Shown here: positions 21,341 through 32,817 of the stretch, in pieces
Layout: each line of letters starts with the position of its first letter
Position numbering within the stretch: the first letter of the stretch is position 1
NCBI GenBank assembly: GCA_964059195.1
Contig: CAXKWD010000006.1
Coordinates: 12,888,530 to 12,952,529, forward strand
Reading direction: 5' to 3'
Length of the DNA stretch: 64,000 nt
DNA from: Ectobius pallidus
Taxonomy: Eukaryota > Arthropoda > Insecta > Blattodea > Ectobiidae
The notes under the pieces: generated by a model
The model's input: the letters and a program-made list of their open reading frames with translations, nothing else
The model's database searches: none
What the model was told of the DNA's origin: nothing
Position numbers and translations under genes: made by a program

Positions 21341-21344
21341 TTTC

Positions 21345-21625
21345 ACTTAAAAAGTAAAGTAAAAAATTCCCTATACAGGCCATGGAGGCCCAGAGGATTC
21401 CAGGAGGTTGAGGCTCCCAGATTTTAGACAATCGGCACGTGAAGGTGGTAAGGTATTCAGCCTTACGCACCGGCCGCCTTACCCCCAGGATTGCTCCTAG
21501 TACTCATTTCTGTTAGAGGCTGAATCGAACCCCGGGCCATATGCCACCAGAAGGATTAGGCCAATTAAAAAACTCCAACGACCTCATCGGGGATCGAACC
21601 CGCGACCTTCCGGTAGCTCAATCAA
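21345..21625 (-). mobile_element. tRNA-derived SINE type S1, minus strand, 5'-truncated head
   Basis: The minus strand matches the S1 copies at 43592-43902 and 51814-52095: B box GGGTTCGATCCCCGATGAGG, then GTCGTTGGAGTTTTT, AGTACTAGGAGCAATCC and CAGGCCATGGAGGCC in reverse. The head diverges upstream of ACCGGAAGGTCGCGGG (about 21612), so the A-box end is lost or replaced. Confidence 0.82.
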
Positions 21626-22077
21626 TAGAGTTTCACGTGGTACTTTTTCAATTTCTTCCCTCTGTGCAGATATAACGACCGGTATTTTATTATTAACCAA
21701 TTTCATAATGCTGTAGGTAATATAATTAGCGGAGAAAACTGTTGAGTCAAATTGCCCGTCCTTTGCTGCACATAAATAATTCTCTTTCATAGCATCCTGA
21801 AAATGTATTTATTATTCTTTCAGCCAAGAACGATAAACCCCTGAAGCAATACACACATTGCCTTCCACACTGGATTTTATGTACATGGCTGTTCAAACAG
21901 TGAATTGTTACAAAAGAACAAATGTTCCTCTCTGCTTTGTAAGTATCTTATGCATACGATTGCTGTACATTTTGCATATTTTAAATCGAGACATTAAAGT
22001 TTTTAACTTATAATTTCCACAAATGCTCAGTAATTTAAAAACAGTAGAAAATTAACCTACTTTATAAAACATAAAGG

Positions 22078-22565
22078 GCCCAGCATATTGTCAACAGAAG
22101 TAGAGAATGCGATTAAGAACATGAAGAGGAGGAAAGCAACAGGAGACGATGACATACCGGTGGATTTGCTAAAAGAAATCGGAAACGAAGGTTTGAAAGC
22201 GTTGACGCAACTCATCAACAAAATCTATGAAACTGGAGAATGGCCTAAAGATTTTTTAGACGTCACAGTGGTTGCTCTTGAAAAGAAACAGAAAGCCAGG
22301 AAATGTAGTGATTACAGAACAATTAGTCTGATCTCACACGTGGCGAAGATCATTGCAAGAATACTCAACGGACGGCTAGAACACAAAATTGAAGAAGCAC
22401 TGGGAGAGGACCAGTTTGGATTTAGAAAAGGAAAAGGTACCAGAGATGCCATAGGCACGGTGAGGATATTGTCGGAGAGAGTTTTGTCTGTTAACGAAGA
22501 AGTTTGCGCGTGTTTTAAAGATTGGCAGAAGGCCTTCGACAGAGTTAACATAACATATCCTATTT
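22078..22565 (+). pseudogene. LINE reverse-transcriptase fragment
   Basis: An open frame encodes the N-terminal half of a non-LTR reverse transcriptase: MKRRKATGDDDIPVDLLKE, then EWPKDFLDVTVVALEKK, CSDYRTISLISHVAKIIARI, EDQFGFRKGKGTRDAI and FKDWQKAFDRVN. The last segment holds the first catalytic aspartate. The fragment stops before the YADD block and joins unrelated sequence near 22560. No endonuclease lies upstream. The clade is uncertain; it belongs to a different family from the fragments at 26552 and 60888 as far as can be compared. Confidence 0.8.
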
Positions 22566-22611
22566 TATTTAACATAAGTAGATCAAGCCACTGGTTCTGT
22601 AAAATATAATA

Positions 22612-22830
22612 CCGGGTGTTCGGAAATTCATATTACAAACTTCTAGGGCTAGTAGATGAGACTTAGTAGACAATATTTCGAACAGGTACGTTTCCGTGGT
22701 ACAGCCATTACAATGTGTCGGATTTGCCGGTGTTGTTTTGCAACCGGAGAAGCAGTACATGACGTCAGAAGACCACCATGTGAAATGAGATGTGACGTAA
22801 GGTACAGCAGTAAATGATGTTTGACTCATT
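22612..22830. other. Possible left end of a TIR element
   Basis: ACCGGGTGTTCGGAAATTCA after TA resembles the termini of Tc1/mariner-like elements. No matching right end was found, so it may be a broken terminus. Confidence 0.3.
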
Positions 22831-23273
22831 ACAGACCAAAGTCAAATTGTTTGTAACAATGCCAAAGTAACCAAAAAAAAATCATTGATCATAATAACAC
22901 TTGTGTCAAATGTGGGAAAAACAAATTTGTTTCTGTGTTCTGTATTCTGGATGTGTCCCATACGAAATTGCTCAACACTAATACAAATTTCGTGATGATT
23001 TTAAGCGTTACACAAGCTCTCGATTTACCCCTACCGCGGCTAAAGAAGTTTCACTTAAAAAATAATTACATCACAGCCTTCTGTAAAATGCTATTTCTGT
23101 GTGGTGTTAAGTCCAGGAAATGTGTTTAAATTCCGTCTTACAGTTGAAAGTTGTTTGTAACTTTTGTTTCCGCCATTACAGCGAATAATAAACAGTGGAT
23201 TATGGAAGCATGACTGCACTACTGCAATATATCATTCCATACACGTGTTGGAGTGGCACTGTAAGGTAATTAG
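22831..23273. other. Unassigned spacer
   Basis: No gene or repeat recognised. Confidence 0.35.
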
Positions 23274-23605
23274 TAGGGCAAGGCATTGGATGATTTTGCA
23301 TCTTTTTTATATGAACGTTAAAAGATAGTTCGAATATATATATAAATGTGTATAATGAAATAATTGATAAAATAAGGGCAATTTATTTTGGAATTTTTGC
23401 TTTATTTTGCATTTTTCGTCTTTTCAAGAGATAGGTCATTTTGGCTGTTTTTAGGTCTTTTTCGGCATTTTCGACATTTTAGGTCATGTTTCAGTGGAGG
23501 TAGAGAGGAGCTTTTTCATGTACAAGTCGTTATTTTCAGACATCAGACAATCGTTTTATTTGAGAATCTCCGCCAAGCTTTCATAGCTCATTTTAATTAG
23601 GAAAT
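23274..23605. mobile_element. hAT MITE family A fragment (left half)
   Basis: It starts TAGGGCAAGGCATTGGATGA and follows copy 1 through the ATATATATAAATG site, uninterrupted here, to TTTGAGAATCTCCGCCAAGC, then ends. It shows the state of the family before the insertion at 1238-1949. Confidence 0.8.
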
Positions 23606-24130
23606 AACAAATGTACCTACAACTGTCTTGAGAAATCACAAAATTTACCCGACAATTTCAAATTGTTGTAACTTTCGTTTTGTTGAAGATAATGAAATAT
23701 CTATATACACATTTAAAGGAAATTTAATGTTCTTTTTCTGATGACTCTTCTGTAAAACGAAACGCTGAGGAGTTAGAAAGACAAATTCAACGAAAAACGT
23801 GAGGTAAAAATTAGTTTTCGGGAAATTAGTGATATCCAGCAGCCTATATCTCGAAAACAATTATAGATACGACAAAAGTGTATATGAAAGAACTTGTAGG
23901 AAATTATGTCAGCTTTAATTTGGTTAATAAATAATTTTTCTCTCCGACGCTCTGTTTTCAAGTTATAAGCGAAAAACCAAAACATGGGACTATACCACCC
24001 CCTCCCCCATGAAGCGCAAGGGGTAGGGGCGGGGACTTAATATGTTTACCTCCTAACTGCCCCAACACATTCCTGCAAGAGAAAAATTCTTCCCCCTCCA
24101 TGTCCTCTATACACCCTTTTACGGCATTCA
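23606..24130. other. Unassigned spacer with C-rich patch
   Basis: No gene recognised; a CCCCCTCCCCC patch lies near 23998. Confidence 0.35.
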
Positions 24131-24169
24131 TTAACTGGACTATTCTGAGGATGTGACACACAGATTGGG

Positions 24170-24650
24170 GACACATTTTTTCTTATTTTTAAGGGGACTT
24201 TACATGAAGAAAATTTTGTTTTTCGCTATTTACTCGGAAACGGCTCTAACGATTTTCTTGAAATTTTGCACATGGGTTGCTTATACCAAGAGCTAAAACT
24301 TTTATTCAGAACATTTTTTTCGAAAAAATTCTCTGCTGGGTATTATAAGCCATCCACTCTGAATACGGCCTGTTGTAACGGAAATCGTATGAAAACGAAA
24401 TTTTGTATTTGAGTTAGCTACTTTTTGGGGAAGTGACACGAAGATAGGTGGCAACTTTCTCTTATTTTTAAGGGGGCTTTACATGAAGAAAATTTCATTT
24501 GTCGCGATTTTCTCGAAAACAGCTCTTGCGATTTCGTTTAAATTTTACATATGGTGGTGCTTATACTTTTATTTGAAAAATTTTCTGGAAGAAATTATCT
24601 GAAGGGTAGTTATAAGCCACCCACTCTAAATACGCTCTCTTTGTAAAATA
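24170..24650. repeat. Two direct units of a dispersed repeat, about 290 bp apart
   Basis: The block TCTTATTTTTAAGGGG(A/G)CTTTA, then CATGAAGAAAATTT, CGGCTCT and a GCTTATAC...CTTTTATT...GAAAA segment, occurs at about 24180-24370 and again at 24460-24640. Relatives lie at 27900-28080 and 28430-28700. The family is not recognised and no conserved open frame is seen. Confidence 0.65.
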
Positions 24651-25440
24651 GCCTCTTGTTCTATATCAGAATGTGAAGTGAGAAAAATGCTTAAAATAAA
24701 GAAAGTTACGAGAATGTATAAATCATATTGGGGTTGTGTATCCTACGGAAATGCGATGCGATGTGGTAACGACATTCTCTTCAGACTATCAACTGAATTC
24801 ATGTTCCAGCACTGACACTGACCTCGGAGAAGGGAAAATTTAACACAACACACGAACAAAGTAGCAAACAGAAGCCACTATTACAGGAATTTAAAACATA
24901 ACATTACTCGAGTACGCGTGTCACCTGACTAGCGTCGCCAACACATTGATTGTAGTTCCCGTAGCAGTCTGCAATAGAATGCAGCTTAATTTCACATGAT
25001 CAAAGTTAACATACATTTCTAATTTTATTAACTAGACAAATTGAAAGCAACTACTATACACCATGTTTCCAACACAAAAATAAATGTTTCGTAATTATAT
25101 TATATATTTTTTAATATATAAACTTTTAGGTACCAAATATGTAGGTTGGCTATTCTGATCTGGGCTCGTCTGGTGGAGAGCACGGAACAGAGCAATTTGT
25201 GGAGATTTTCGGTGCATGCGGGGAAGCGGAAATGTGGTTAACGCACGCGCAATTCTCTCCTTTTCAAAGCGATCCTGTGCTGAGCACATCTTGCACTCAT
25301 TGGTGGGTGAATGATGACGCGTGGCGAGGCGGAAGATTCGAACGTTCTAACAATACACAACGGAATTATAAGTAGCTATTACATTAAAATATATCTTTTG
25401 TGATTTTTTTAAAAACATTTTATTTTCCCCTTATTGTTTT
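24651..25440. other. Unassigned region
   Basis: No gene recognised. A GC-richer block (25145-25335) has no coding motif I can name. Confidence 0.35.
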
Positions 25441-25482
25441 GTGTGCTGTAGCACGTGAGCACATATGGACGGGCCGCCCCTG
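25441..25482. mobile_element. Possible hAT right terminus
   Basis: The minus strand at 25482 begins CAGGGGCGGCCCGTCCATAT, a form common at hAT ends. No left partner was found within the window. Confidence 0.3.
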
Positions 25483-26550
25483 ATCGTTACCCTGTTTTAC
25501 ATAGGACAACATCGATTTAGGTCGCTTTATCGTACATTCTCCTTCGTATTCCTGTCACTGTCCTCATATCTCAAGTTGATCAGATGTTCCGATCACGTAC
25601 ACGTCATCTTGATATTAGTTCGGATTACATCGGGAAACCAAGTTACTCTGGGTGGTGAAACGGAAAGAAACGATATCTCAGCTTTTTAGCCTCAAACCAG
25701 AATAAATTAGATTACTGACGTTTGTAAACACAGTGGAATTCAGAAAGAATAACAGCACTTGAATAACACAAAGAGAAATGTAGACACAAAGCCAATTTAA
25801 AATATAACAATAGTATGTTGAAACTAATGACTCATTGTGCAAAGTCTATATTGCAATATTAAAGGTAAACTAAAGCATATTGAATGGATTTATTTATATA
25901 AAGAACTCAATAATAAACTGACATGTCCATTTTCCTTGTGCAGTACATGACACATTTGTGACGTGGTAAATAGTAAGGAAAGTTTCGTCTTCAGCAGAAA
26001 AAATGCTTCAAGAAAATGTAGTGTTTTCTCCCGACTGCCACATCCAGAAAAGAAAAAGTAATTCTCTGAATCTCTGAGGGATACAAGTGGTTGAATATAC
26101 TAATATGATATGCGTAGCTTCTGGGCCCAGAGATTAGGTTTTCAGTTTACATGAAGAGAATATCTTACATAATAATTATATTATGCCGAGAGACTATCTC
26201 TTATTTTGGCAGAGGAAGTTATGTGAATTTCACATAAGATTTTTTAAATACATGTTTTATTGTCAGTATGCTCCATTATTAGAATATTACAATATGTTTA
26301 AGGTTACTTGATTATCTTGCGGCTACACTTTTTTGTCCTACTCTAAGCTACAGTGTGGGAATGAATGTTTGAGACGCAACCGTAAGTACTTGTAAAAGGA
26401 ATGGAAAGACGGGTGGTCGGTGGAAAGAGTTGTTCTAAGAAACCCGCCTATTATTTCTGCCTCGTCTTTAGCATATGGCAATTTAACTCTGTTTTGCATT
26501 CTTTGCCTTCATTAATTAATAAACTCAATTTCACCCTTGTAAAATTCTAT
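25483..26550. other. Unassigned region
   Basis: About 1 kb without a recognised gene or paired termini. Confidence 0.35.
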
Positions 26551-26551
26551 G

Positions 26552-27107
26552 GTGCCTGCTTATGCAGTTCACAAACTCTTATCTCCTCGACTTCTGTCCA
26601 GAAATCTAAAAATAATTTGTTTAAGACTATTATCCTGCCAGTTGTACTATATGGATGTGAGACATGGTCGCTTACTCTTCCGTAAGAACATAACTTAATC
26701 TGAGATTGTTCGAAAACAGGGGGCTTAGGAAAATATTTAGGCTTAAGACAGATGAAAATGGAGAATGGAGAAAACTGCATAACGACGAGCTTCATAACTT
26801 GTACTCTTCACAATAAGGGTAATTAAATCACGGAGGATGAAATGGGCTGGACATGTTGCGCGAATGGGAGAGGAAAGGCATATCTCAAAAGTACTGAATG
26901 GGAGACCCGAAGGGAAAAGACCACTTGGAAGACCTAGACGTAGGTGGGAGGACAATATTAGGATAGATTTAAGGGAAGTAGGATTTGCGAGGCTGGATGG
27001 AGTTAGCATAGAATAGGGTTGAATGGCGGGCTCAGGTAAACGCAGCAATGAACCTTCGGGTTCCATAAAATAGATGATAAAATTGCCATTGAGTGAGTAA
27101 TTGAGAA
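26552..27107 (+). pseudogene. LINE 3' end (C-terminal coding and 3' end), family L1a
   Basis: Plus-strand translation gives KTIILPVVLYGCETWSLTL, then NGEWRKLHNDELHNLYSS, RRMKWAGHVARMGE and RPEGKRPLGRPRRRWEDN, the C-terminal end of a widespread insect LINE polymerase. Frame breaks and stops interrupt it. The 3' end is a GAGTAA-type run after CCTTCGGGTTCCATAAAATA. A homologous tail lies at 60888-61530. Confidence 0.8.
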
Positions 27108-27262
27108 CAATATTAGGACAGATTTAAGGGAAGTAGGATTTGCGAGGGATGGCTGGATGGAGTTAGCACAGAATAGGGTTGAATGGCGGGCTCAGGTAAG
27201 CGCGGCAATGAACCTTTGGGTTCCATAGATGATAAAATTGTCATTGAGTAAGTAAGTAAGTA
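27108..27262 (+). pseudogene. Second, shorter L1a LINE tail in tandem
   Basis: It repeats the last 150 bp of the preceding copy (AACAATATTAGGACAGATTT through AACCTTTGGGTTCCATAGAT) and ends in GAGTAAGTAAGTAAGTAA. It starts exactly after the first copy's tail, so it is either a separate truncated insertion into the tail or a tandem duplication. Confidence 0.8.
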
Positions 27263-27326
27263 ACATTCTATGGCTGTTATCACCCCTTTACATTAAAAAT
27301 GACTTCTTTTTGTTTTGAGCTTACGT

Positions 27327-27683
27327 TAATAATAATAATCTTGACTGTCCGGGTGGCGCCGTGTCATAATCTCTAAAACCGACATTTCGGCCCTCATGTT
27401 GTGGCCTTCTTCTGGGTTTACTGTTTACTGTAGACAGGCCCTCCCATGACAACCAATCACGTCAGACAACGAATAATGACTTCATGCGCGACCTAGCGGC
27501 CGAGTGACTAATCAAACCGTCACCATATAAACAAAAGGAGAAAACAAAACATCATAGTTCAGTAAACCCAGAAGAAGGCCACAACATGAGGGCCGAAACG
27601 TCGGTTTTAGATACCGTGACACGGCGCCACCCGGACAGTCAAGATTATTATTGTTCATTTAGCCGTGGAAGCCTATGAAAACA
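27327..27683. mobile_element. Penelope-like terminal-repeat inverted pair (TSD tttgagcttacgt)
   Basis: Arms of about 95 bp (27328-27423 and 27561-27654) are inverted copies holding GACTGTCCGGGTGGCGCC, GGCCCTCATGTTGTGGCC and CCCAGAAGAAGGCC. A 13-bp duplication TTTGAGCTTACGT lies at 27314-27326 and 27684-27696, so this is an insertion. The arms contain a degenerate hammerhead-like core, as is usual for Penelope-like element repeats. No reverse transcriptase is present. The Penelope-like assignment is an inference from this architecture. Confidence 0.6.
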
Positions 27684-27784
27684 TTTGAGCTTACGTGTTG
27701 CAATTTTCTTTAAAAATTAGTTTAACGATACTTTAACTTTGTGTACCCATACCATAAAAATTGTGTTCCATGTCTGGTTTTCAG

Positions 27785-28760
27785 CTAGTACAATTACCCT
27801 GAATCCAAAAGTGCCAAATTTCAGAAACACGTCTGTGTGTATGTGTGTGTGTGTCTGAGACTAGTAAACTCAAGAACGTAAAACCATATAAAAACCAACT
27901 ATTATTTGTGTTATATTCCGTCTGTGGATGTGACACAAAGATCGGCGATGTTAATGCCACTTTACATGAATAATTTTATTTTTCGTATTTTTTTCGTTCA
28001 TGGGCTACTTGCATTAAACATTTTATTTGAAACATTTTTTTTTCGGATATGCTTTCTGAAGGGTTAGAAGCTAACGAACTTTTACAAATTCAGGTCTTCA
28101 AGTCATGGCAAACAATACACCTTTGCGTGAGACTGAAATAACTGAATATACATTCCCTGAAATAGGCCTCTTATTTTATATAATCAGAATTTAAAGTAAG
28201 ATAATTGGTATTGTCCATGATTAGGGTAAAGATAGTTGTGTGTTTTACACAATTTTTACTTCCTCTGCCCGTACTATAGGTAGAGGGAGTATTGTTTTCG
28301 ACCCCCAAATTCGAAGTTGAGTTTTTAGCATATATACACGTTTCAAGGCCCCCTGAATCCAAAAATACAATTTTTGGAGACGTGTGTGTCTGTGTGTGGA
28401 ATATCTATGAACAGGTTAGCTCCGAAACGGAAAATCATATGAAAACATAATTTCGTATTTGGGTCAGGTACCTTCTGAAGATGTGAGGCGAAGATTGGCG
28501 ACAAGTTTCTCTTATTTTTAAGGGGACTTTATATGAAGAAAATTTTGTTTTTTGCGATTTTCTCAAAAACGGCTCTCACTATTTCCTTTAAAGTTTGTAC
28601 ATGGAGTGCTTATACCAAGAGCTAAAACTTTTATTTGAAACTATTTTATAAAAAAAATTATCTGAAGGGTGACTGTAAGCTACCCACTGTTTGTGGAAAC
28701 TGTCTTGCCTGGTGAACAACTCAATACGCGGACATTCACGGCCTCTTATTCTATATAAGC
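27785..28760. repeat. Dispersed repeat related to 24170-24650
   Basis: Two stretches (about 27900-28080 and 28430-28700) share the block TTTTTAAGGGGACTTTA, ATGAAGAAAATTTTGTTTTT and AGGGTGA/TAAGC with the units near 24.2 kb. A GTGTGTGTGTGTCTG-rich stretch precedes each. Confidence 0.55.
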
Positions 28761-29330
28761 ACGTGAAGTGAGAAAGATGTATTGTTGGCCATGCTTACAG
28801 TAAAGAAATATCTGAGGGGAATATTCCATAAATTTCGGAAATTTTTCTTAACGGGGGAAAGTTCAATAAACGTTTGCAGTCACTTATTTTTTCTTCTTTC
28901 TTTGTTTGTATATAGCCTGCGTTTTTAGTCGCAACATTCAAAGGAGGGGCTATAAGGTATTTATAGCATAATTAGCGTAACATTGTGTCTTGCGATTCTG
29001 TACAACGATATGTGAATACTGCTAACTTTTATTTGGGCAGAGGAAGTTATGTGACTTTCACATCAGATTTTTTTAAACGTTCTATATTGAATATGTTTGC
29101 ACATTTTTATATATTCAGCTATGCTTATACTCCTTTCAGCAACGAGGCCATGGCAGGAGTACGGGATCTGTGTCTATACAGTAGGGTAGGCCATGGACTA
29201 TTGATTGTCAATTAATTCTATTGTTACTGTATTTTAGGAGTAAATTTAACTGATATTAATTTAAATTGATATAACAGGATGATTTATGGTATGTAAATAT
29301 CCGATTCGGCATTTGCCTTTACGACTGGGG
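28761..29330. other. Unassigned region
   Basis: No gene recognised. The 76-codon frame at 28985-29215 has no known motif. Confidence 0.35.
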
Positions 29331-29332
29331 AA

Positions 29333-29440
29333 ACCATGAAAAAAAACCCATGTCAAATTGGCCGGACACGGGGTTAGAACCTGCGACCTCTCGAATGCGA
29401 GTCCAAGACGTTACCATCTCGGCCACCTCGCTCGGTATTT
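29333..29440 (-). mobile_element. tRNA-derived SINE type S2 (minus strand)
   Basis: The minus strand reads CCGAGATGGTAACGTCTTGG, then GGTCGCAGGTTCTAACCCC and GGCCAATTTGACATGGGTTT, matching S2 copies at 49275 and 51152. The head resembles a type-II (long variable arm) tRNA. The TTTGACATGG...TTTT body sets it apart from a real tRNA gene. Confidence 0.7.
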
Positions 29441-29950
29441 ATTTATGTCACGCCTTGCTTTAGAACAGTGGTCTTTAACCTTTGATATTGAATAGTCAAG
29501 GCCCCCCCATTCAATATCAATGGATTCAGCCTACGCTGTTTTTACATCATATTTTGTTCAGACTTGACTTCTTCCATTACATTCGCCTTTAGCCCCTCCC
29601 CTAAATATGGATATTTTAATTTACACGTCAAAACTACGAGAAAATTGCAGTAGGTCAAGGAGAAGTCCAAGTTGAATAAATGCAGGCACTAACTTTGATT
29701 GTGTTTATAGATTTTAGTTGTGAAAGAAAGAATATTGTTTTCTTCTTTACTAGAGCAGGGATATTATTTGGAATAGAGAAGGCTATGTCAGTTTTAATTT
29801 GATAGGGAAATGCAATACATTAGTTGTGGGGCCGTGGCGTGACTCGACTCCAATCGATATAAGGTCCGCAATCCTCACTCCGCACGGCGAGTTACAACTC
29901 TCTAGTCTCAGCCTACGAATGTGTCGGTTTCGTTCAATGTCTTGTTTAGG
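29441..29950. other. Unassigned spacer
   Basis: No gene recognised. Confidence 0.35.
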
Positions 29951-30070
29951 TTTATAAGTAGGGTTCGAACGTTTATGACCAAAAAAGTGAAAAATACGAC
30001 TGTAAATATGACATTAAAAACGACTAAATATGACCTTAAAAATGATAAAATATGACCAAAAAATCATAAA

Positions 30071-30708
30071 TCTCTATATATATATAAAAGGCTTTGTCCT
30101 GACTGACTGACTGACTGACTGACTGACTGACTGACTGACTGACTGACTGACTGACAGGAATCAATGTAGAGCCTAAACTATAACAGGTAGACTTGGAATT
30201 TTGACAGTACCTTCGTTTCATAATGTAGGTGCTCACTAAGAAAGGATTTTGAAAAATTCTGATTTTAAATGCCAAAAGTCAAATGTTTTTGAGAATACTT
30301 AATCCCTTTTTACACAGAATTATCGAATCCGAATCACATTTGACATTAAAACATATTGTTGCCAGTGGGTTTCAGATGGGTTTGGAATTAAATTAAATGG
30401 AAGTTTGACAATTACAGTTGGCTTCGTCTATTTTTGTCATACCTTGGAAATTAAACTTTCGCGATCGCTTGAATGTTGTAAGCCCTAATATGGTCAAACA
30501 TTGTTTTATTTGGACGAAACTCACTATACAGGGGTTTTCTGGACCAAGGAACTCGAATCTGAGGTAGCTTTTACCAGGCGACGCTATCTAATCCAGGTAT
30601 GTAGTCCATGTGATTTAAGTGTTAATAAATATAATGATTTAACTATTATGCTCTTAATTTTTAATTTTTGAAATAATTATCGCGGGCGAAGCCGCGGGCA
30701 CATGCTAG
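30071..30708 (+). mobile_element. Helitron, non-autonomous, with (CTGA)n tract
   Basis: It starts TCTCTATATATATATAAAAG after A and ends CACATGCTAG before T. Eleven bases upstream of the end is a hairpin-forming CGCGGGCGAAGCCGCGGG (stem CGCGG/CCGCG). It interrupts the hAT MITE at 29959-31292. A (CTGA)n microsatellite fills 30099-30155. The 5' region (GGCTTTGTCCTGACTGACTG) is shared with the Helitrons at 36360-37983, but its 3' end differs from theirs. Confidence 0.85.
30099..30155. repeat. (CTGA)n microsatellite, about 14 units
   Basis: A near-perfect tetranucleotide run inside the Helitron 5' region. The related Helitrons carry shorter, imperfect versions. Confidence 0.92.
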
Positions 30709-31299
30709 TAACTTCATAAAAGAACGAATTAGGCCTATCTAAAAATAAATGTTCCAATTTAAAACTTTTATGGCACTAAATTATTACATCACATTAATTC
30801 CATCAGACAATCATTTTTTAACAATTTTACAGGTGATTTACAGGTTTATTTGTAAAGAATTTCTAATCTTTTAATGTTTCCAGATTCCACTAGAACTGTG
30901 AACTGAAAATCTTTTAAAAACATGTCTATTGGAAGGTGTTAACAGCAAGGAGGAAAAGGTAATTGTGCTATTACCTGTTACTGTCCCTTCACATTTCAGT
31001 TAAAGTAAAACCAAAATATTCGTGACTCTTTTTCGGAAAAATATTAAGTCTAAAATTTAGTGCACATACTGCATAAATGTAGTCTTTTACAGAATTTTTT
31101 GTTGAAATATGATGTTAAATTACCAATATGGCCAAAATATGACCGAAATATGACCAAGACCATGATAATGACCAAAATATGACTTTATATAAAAATAAAA
31201 ACGATAACAAGCATCCAATTCGTGTTTAATTTGTGCTTTCGGCGAGAATGGAGGTCAGAATAAAAATACATTTTATAAACATCCGAACCCTATTTATAA

Positions 31300-31770
31300 G
31301 CAACTGCACAAATACAGTTTACAAGTATAGCACAAAAAATAAAAAATAAAACATATTTAGAAACACTTTTAAGGTTAAAACTTCGTCAAGGGTTTAGTAA
31401 GGATTTCTTCTCAACCATGATCACACACTTTATCTTGAGCTAAACATGCTGAAAACAGTCCATCGCTCGAAAAAATAATCGCGGCCCGTTCCCAGTATTG
31501 TCATACCCAAAAAACTTTTCGTAACGGCATTCTTGAACTACCGTCTATTTTTTTATTTGTTTATATCATATTATTCTGAAACTGGCAGAATTAAACCCGG
31601 GGACATTAGAATAAAGGTGGTGTGAAAATGGTCAATATAGGTGACAAAGAAATTAAAAATGAAGATTCTTTAAACCAGGAAGTGTCGGACATCAGCGAAT
31701 AAACAATAAACCTAATAAATAAAATGGAAGGAAAAGCAATTTCATGTGTCTTTAGCTGAATCAGTCGTTT
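31300..31770. other. Unassigned spacer
   Basis: No gene recognised. Confidence 0.35.
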
Positions 31771-31775
31771 AAGAA

Positions 31776-32191
31776 AGCTATCACTGGGAGCGAGGTCCGG
31801 GCTTTCGGGAGGATGTTTAAACACCTCCCAGCCGAACTTCTGCAGGAGACTTGCTAGTTGGTGTTTAAACATCCACCCTACAGCCCGTACCTCGCTCCCA
31901 GTGATTTCCATCTTTTCCTACCCCTCATGAAATGACAAAGAATGACAGACAGGCGGAGATCTTTGTCACACAGTTGTTCAAATCCCAGGCGGCAGACTAC
32001 TACGACACAGGTTTTCAAAAGTTAGTTCCACGGTATGACAAATGATTCAATTCCGGTATCAAATATGTTGAATAATATCTGAATACTTGCTGAATCTGTT
32101 GGAATATATATATATAATAATATATCCACGAAATTGTGTTTTGTTTCTGTTAACGGCCCCAGGGAAACTTACTTTCTGGACGAGCCTCGTA
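31776..32191. mobile_element. Palindromic mariner derivative, copy 2 (left arm mostly deleted)
   Basis: It has the same centre as the other copies: ATCACTGGGAGCGAGGTCC...AAACACCTCCCAGCCGAACTTCTGCAGGAG with the inverse AAACATCCACCCTACAG...CTCGCTCCCAGTGAT. The complete right arm runs out to GGCCCCAGGGAAACTTACTT and CGAGCCTCGT. The left arm stops just outside the GGGAGCGAGG block. Confidence 0.75.
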
Positions 32192-32815
32192 TCAGCACTC
32201 GCGTATTAACTTATGTAGAGAATAATAAAGAACAAAAGCTTTTTTTCGAAGAAACTTATGTTTTTTGTTTACGTTACAAAATCCATTGCCTAGTTACACG
32301 AATAGTTGCATTCTGGAGATTAAAATGAATGTTCTGTAAGCTATGTGGGATGCGAGAAATCGCTTTGCTTGATGATAAAATTACAGTCATTATGAACGAC
32401 TCTAGGTCATTCTGTGTGTGTGTGTGTGTATAGTATTGTTCATTAGGATGATGAAGCCCTGAAACATTTGTTAAGGCCATTGGTGTCAGATGATGTTCCC
32501 AGTTAATCAAGAAAAATTTTCTGAAAATATCATGCGACTTCCCCTACCCGAAATATAGGCATATTCATATACAGAGTGTTAATGAATAAAACCGAAATAT
32601 TTTACTTGTATATAGAGGGGACATAGACAAGCAACTTTTATTAGGAGATTTTTGCTCTATGACGTAAAATGTGTATGTTACAGGGCATTAAAGTCATTAC
32701 AATTTGGTGCTTATAAGTTAAAAACGAATCGAAAAAGGTTAACATTTTCATTAAATTGACTTCATGTTTTCTCAGTGAATGATAAAAACCTGATTCTTAA
32801 TCATTCATCAACAAA
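32192..32815. other. Unassigned spacer
   Basis: Nothing recognised apart from a TGTGTGTGTGTGTG run near 32412 and an ACAGAGTGTTAATGAATAAA terminus-like word near 32572. Confidence 0.35.
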
Positions 32816-32817
32816 TA

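Larger units (their letters stand above)
29959..31292. mobile_element. hAT MITE family C, split by a Helitron (TSD tttataag)
   Basis: Ends TAGGGTTCGAACGTTTATGA and (inverted) TAGGGTTCGGATGTTTATAA with exact 8-bp duplications TTTATAAG at 29951-29958 and 31293-31300. Removing the Helitron leaves about 696 bp. The subterminal regions consist of repeated AAATATGACC words on both sides, the counterpart of AGGTCATTTT in families A and B. Confidence 0.88.

Noticed and set aside
30099..30155. CRISPR-like or regulatory array
   Set aside because: A simple (CTGA)n microsatellite in a Helitron.
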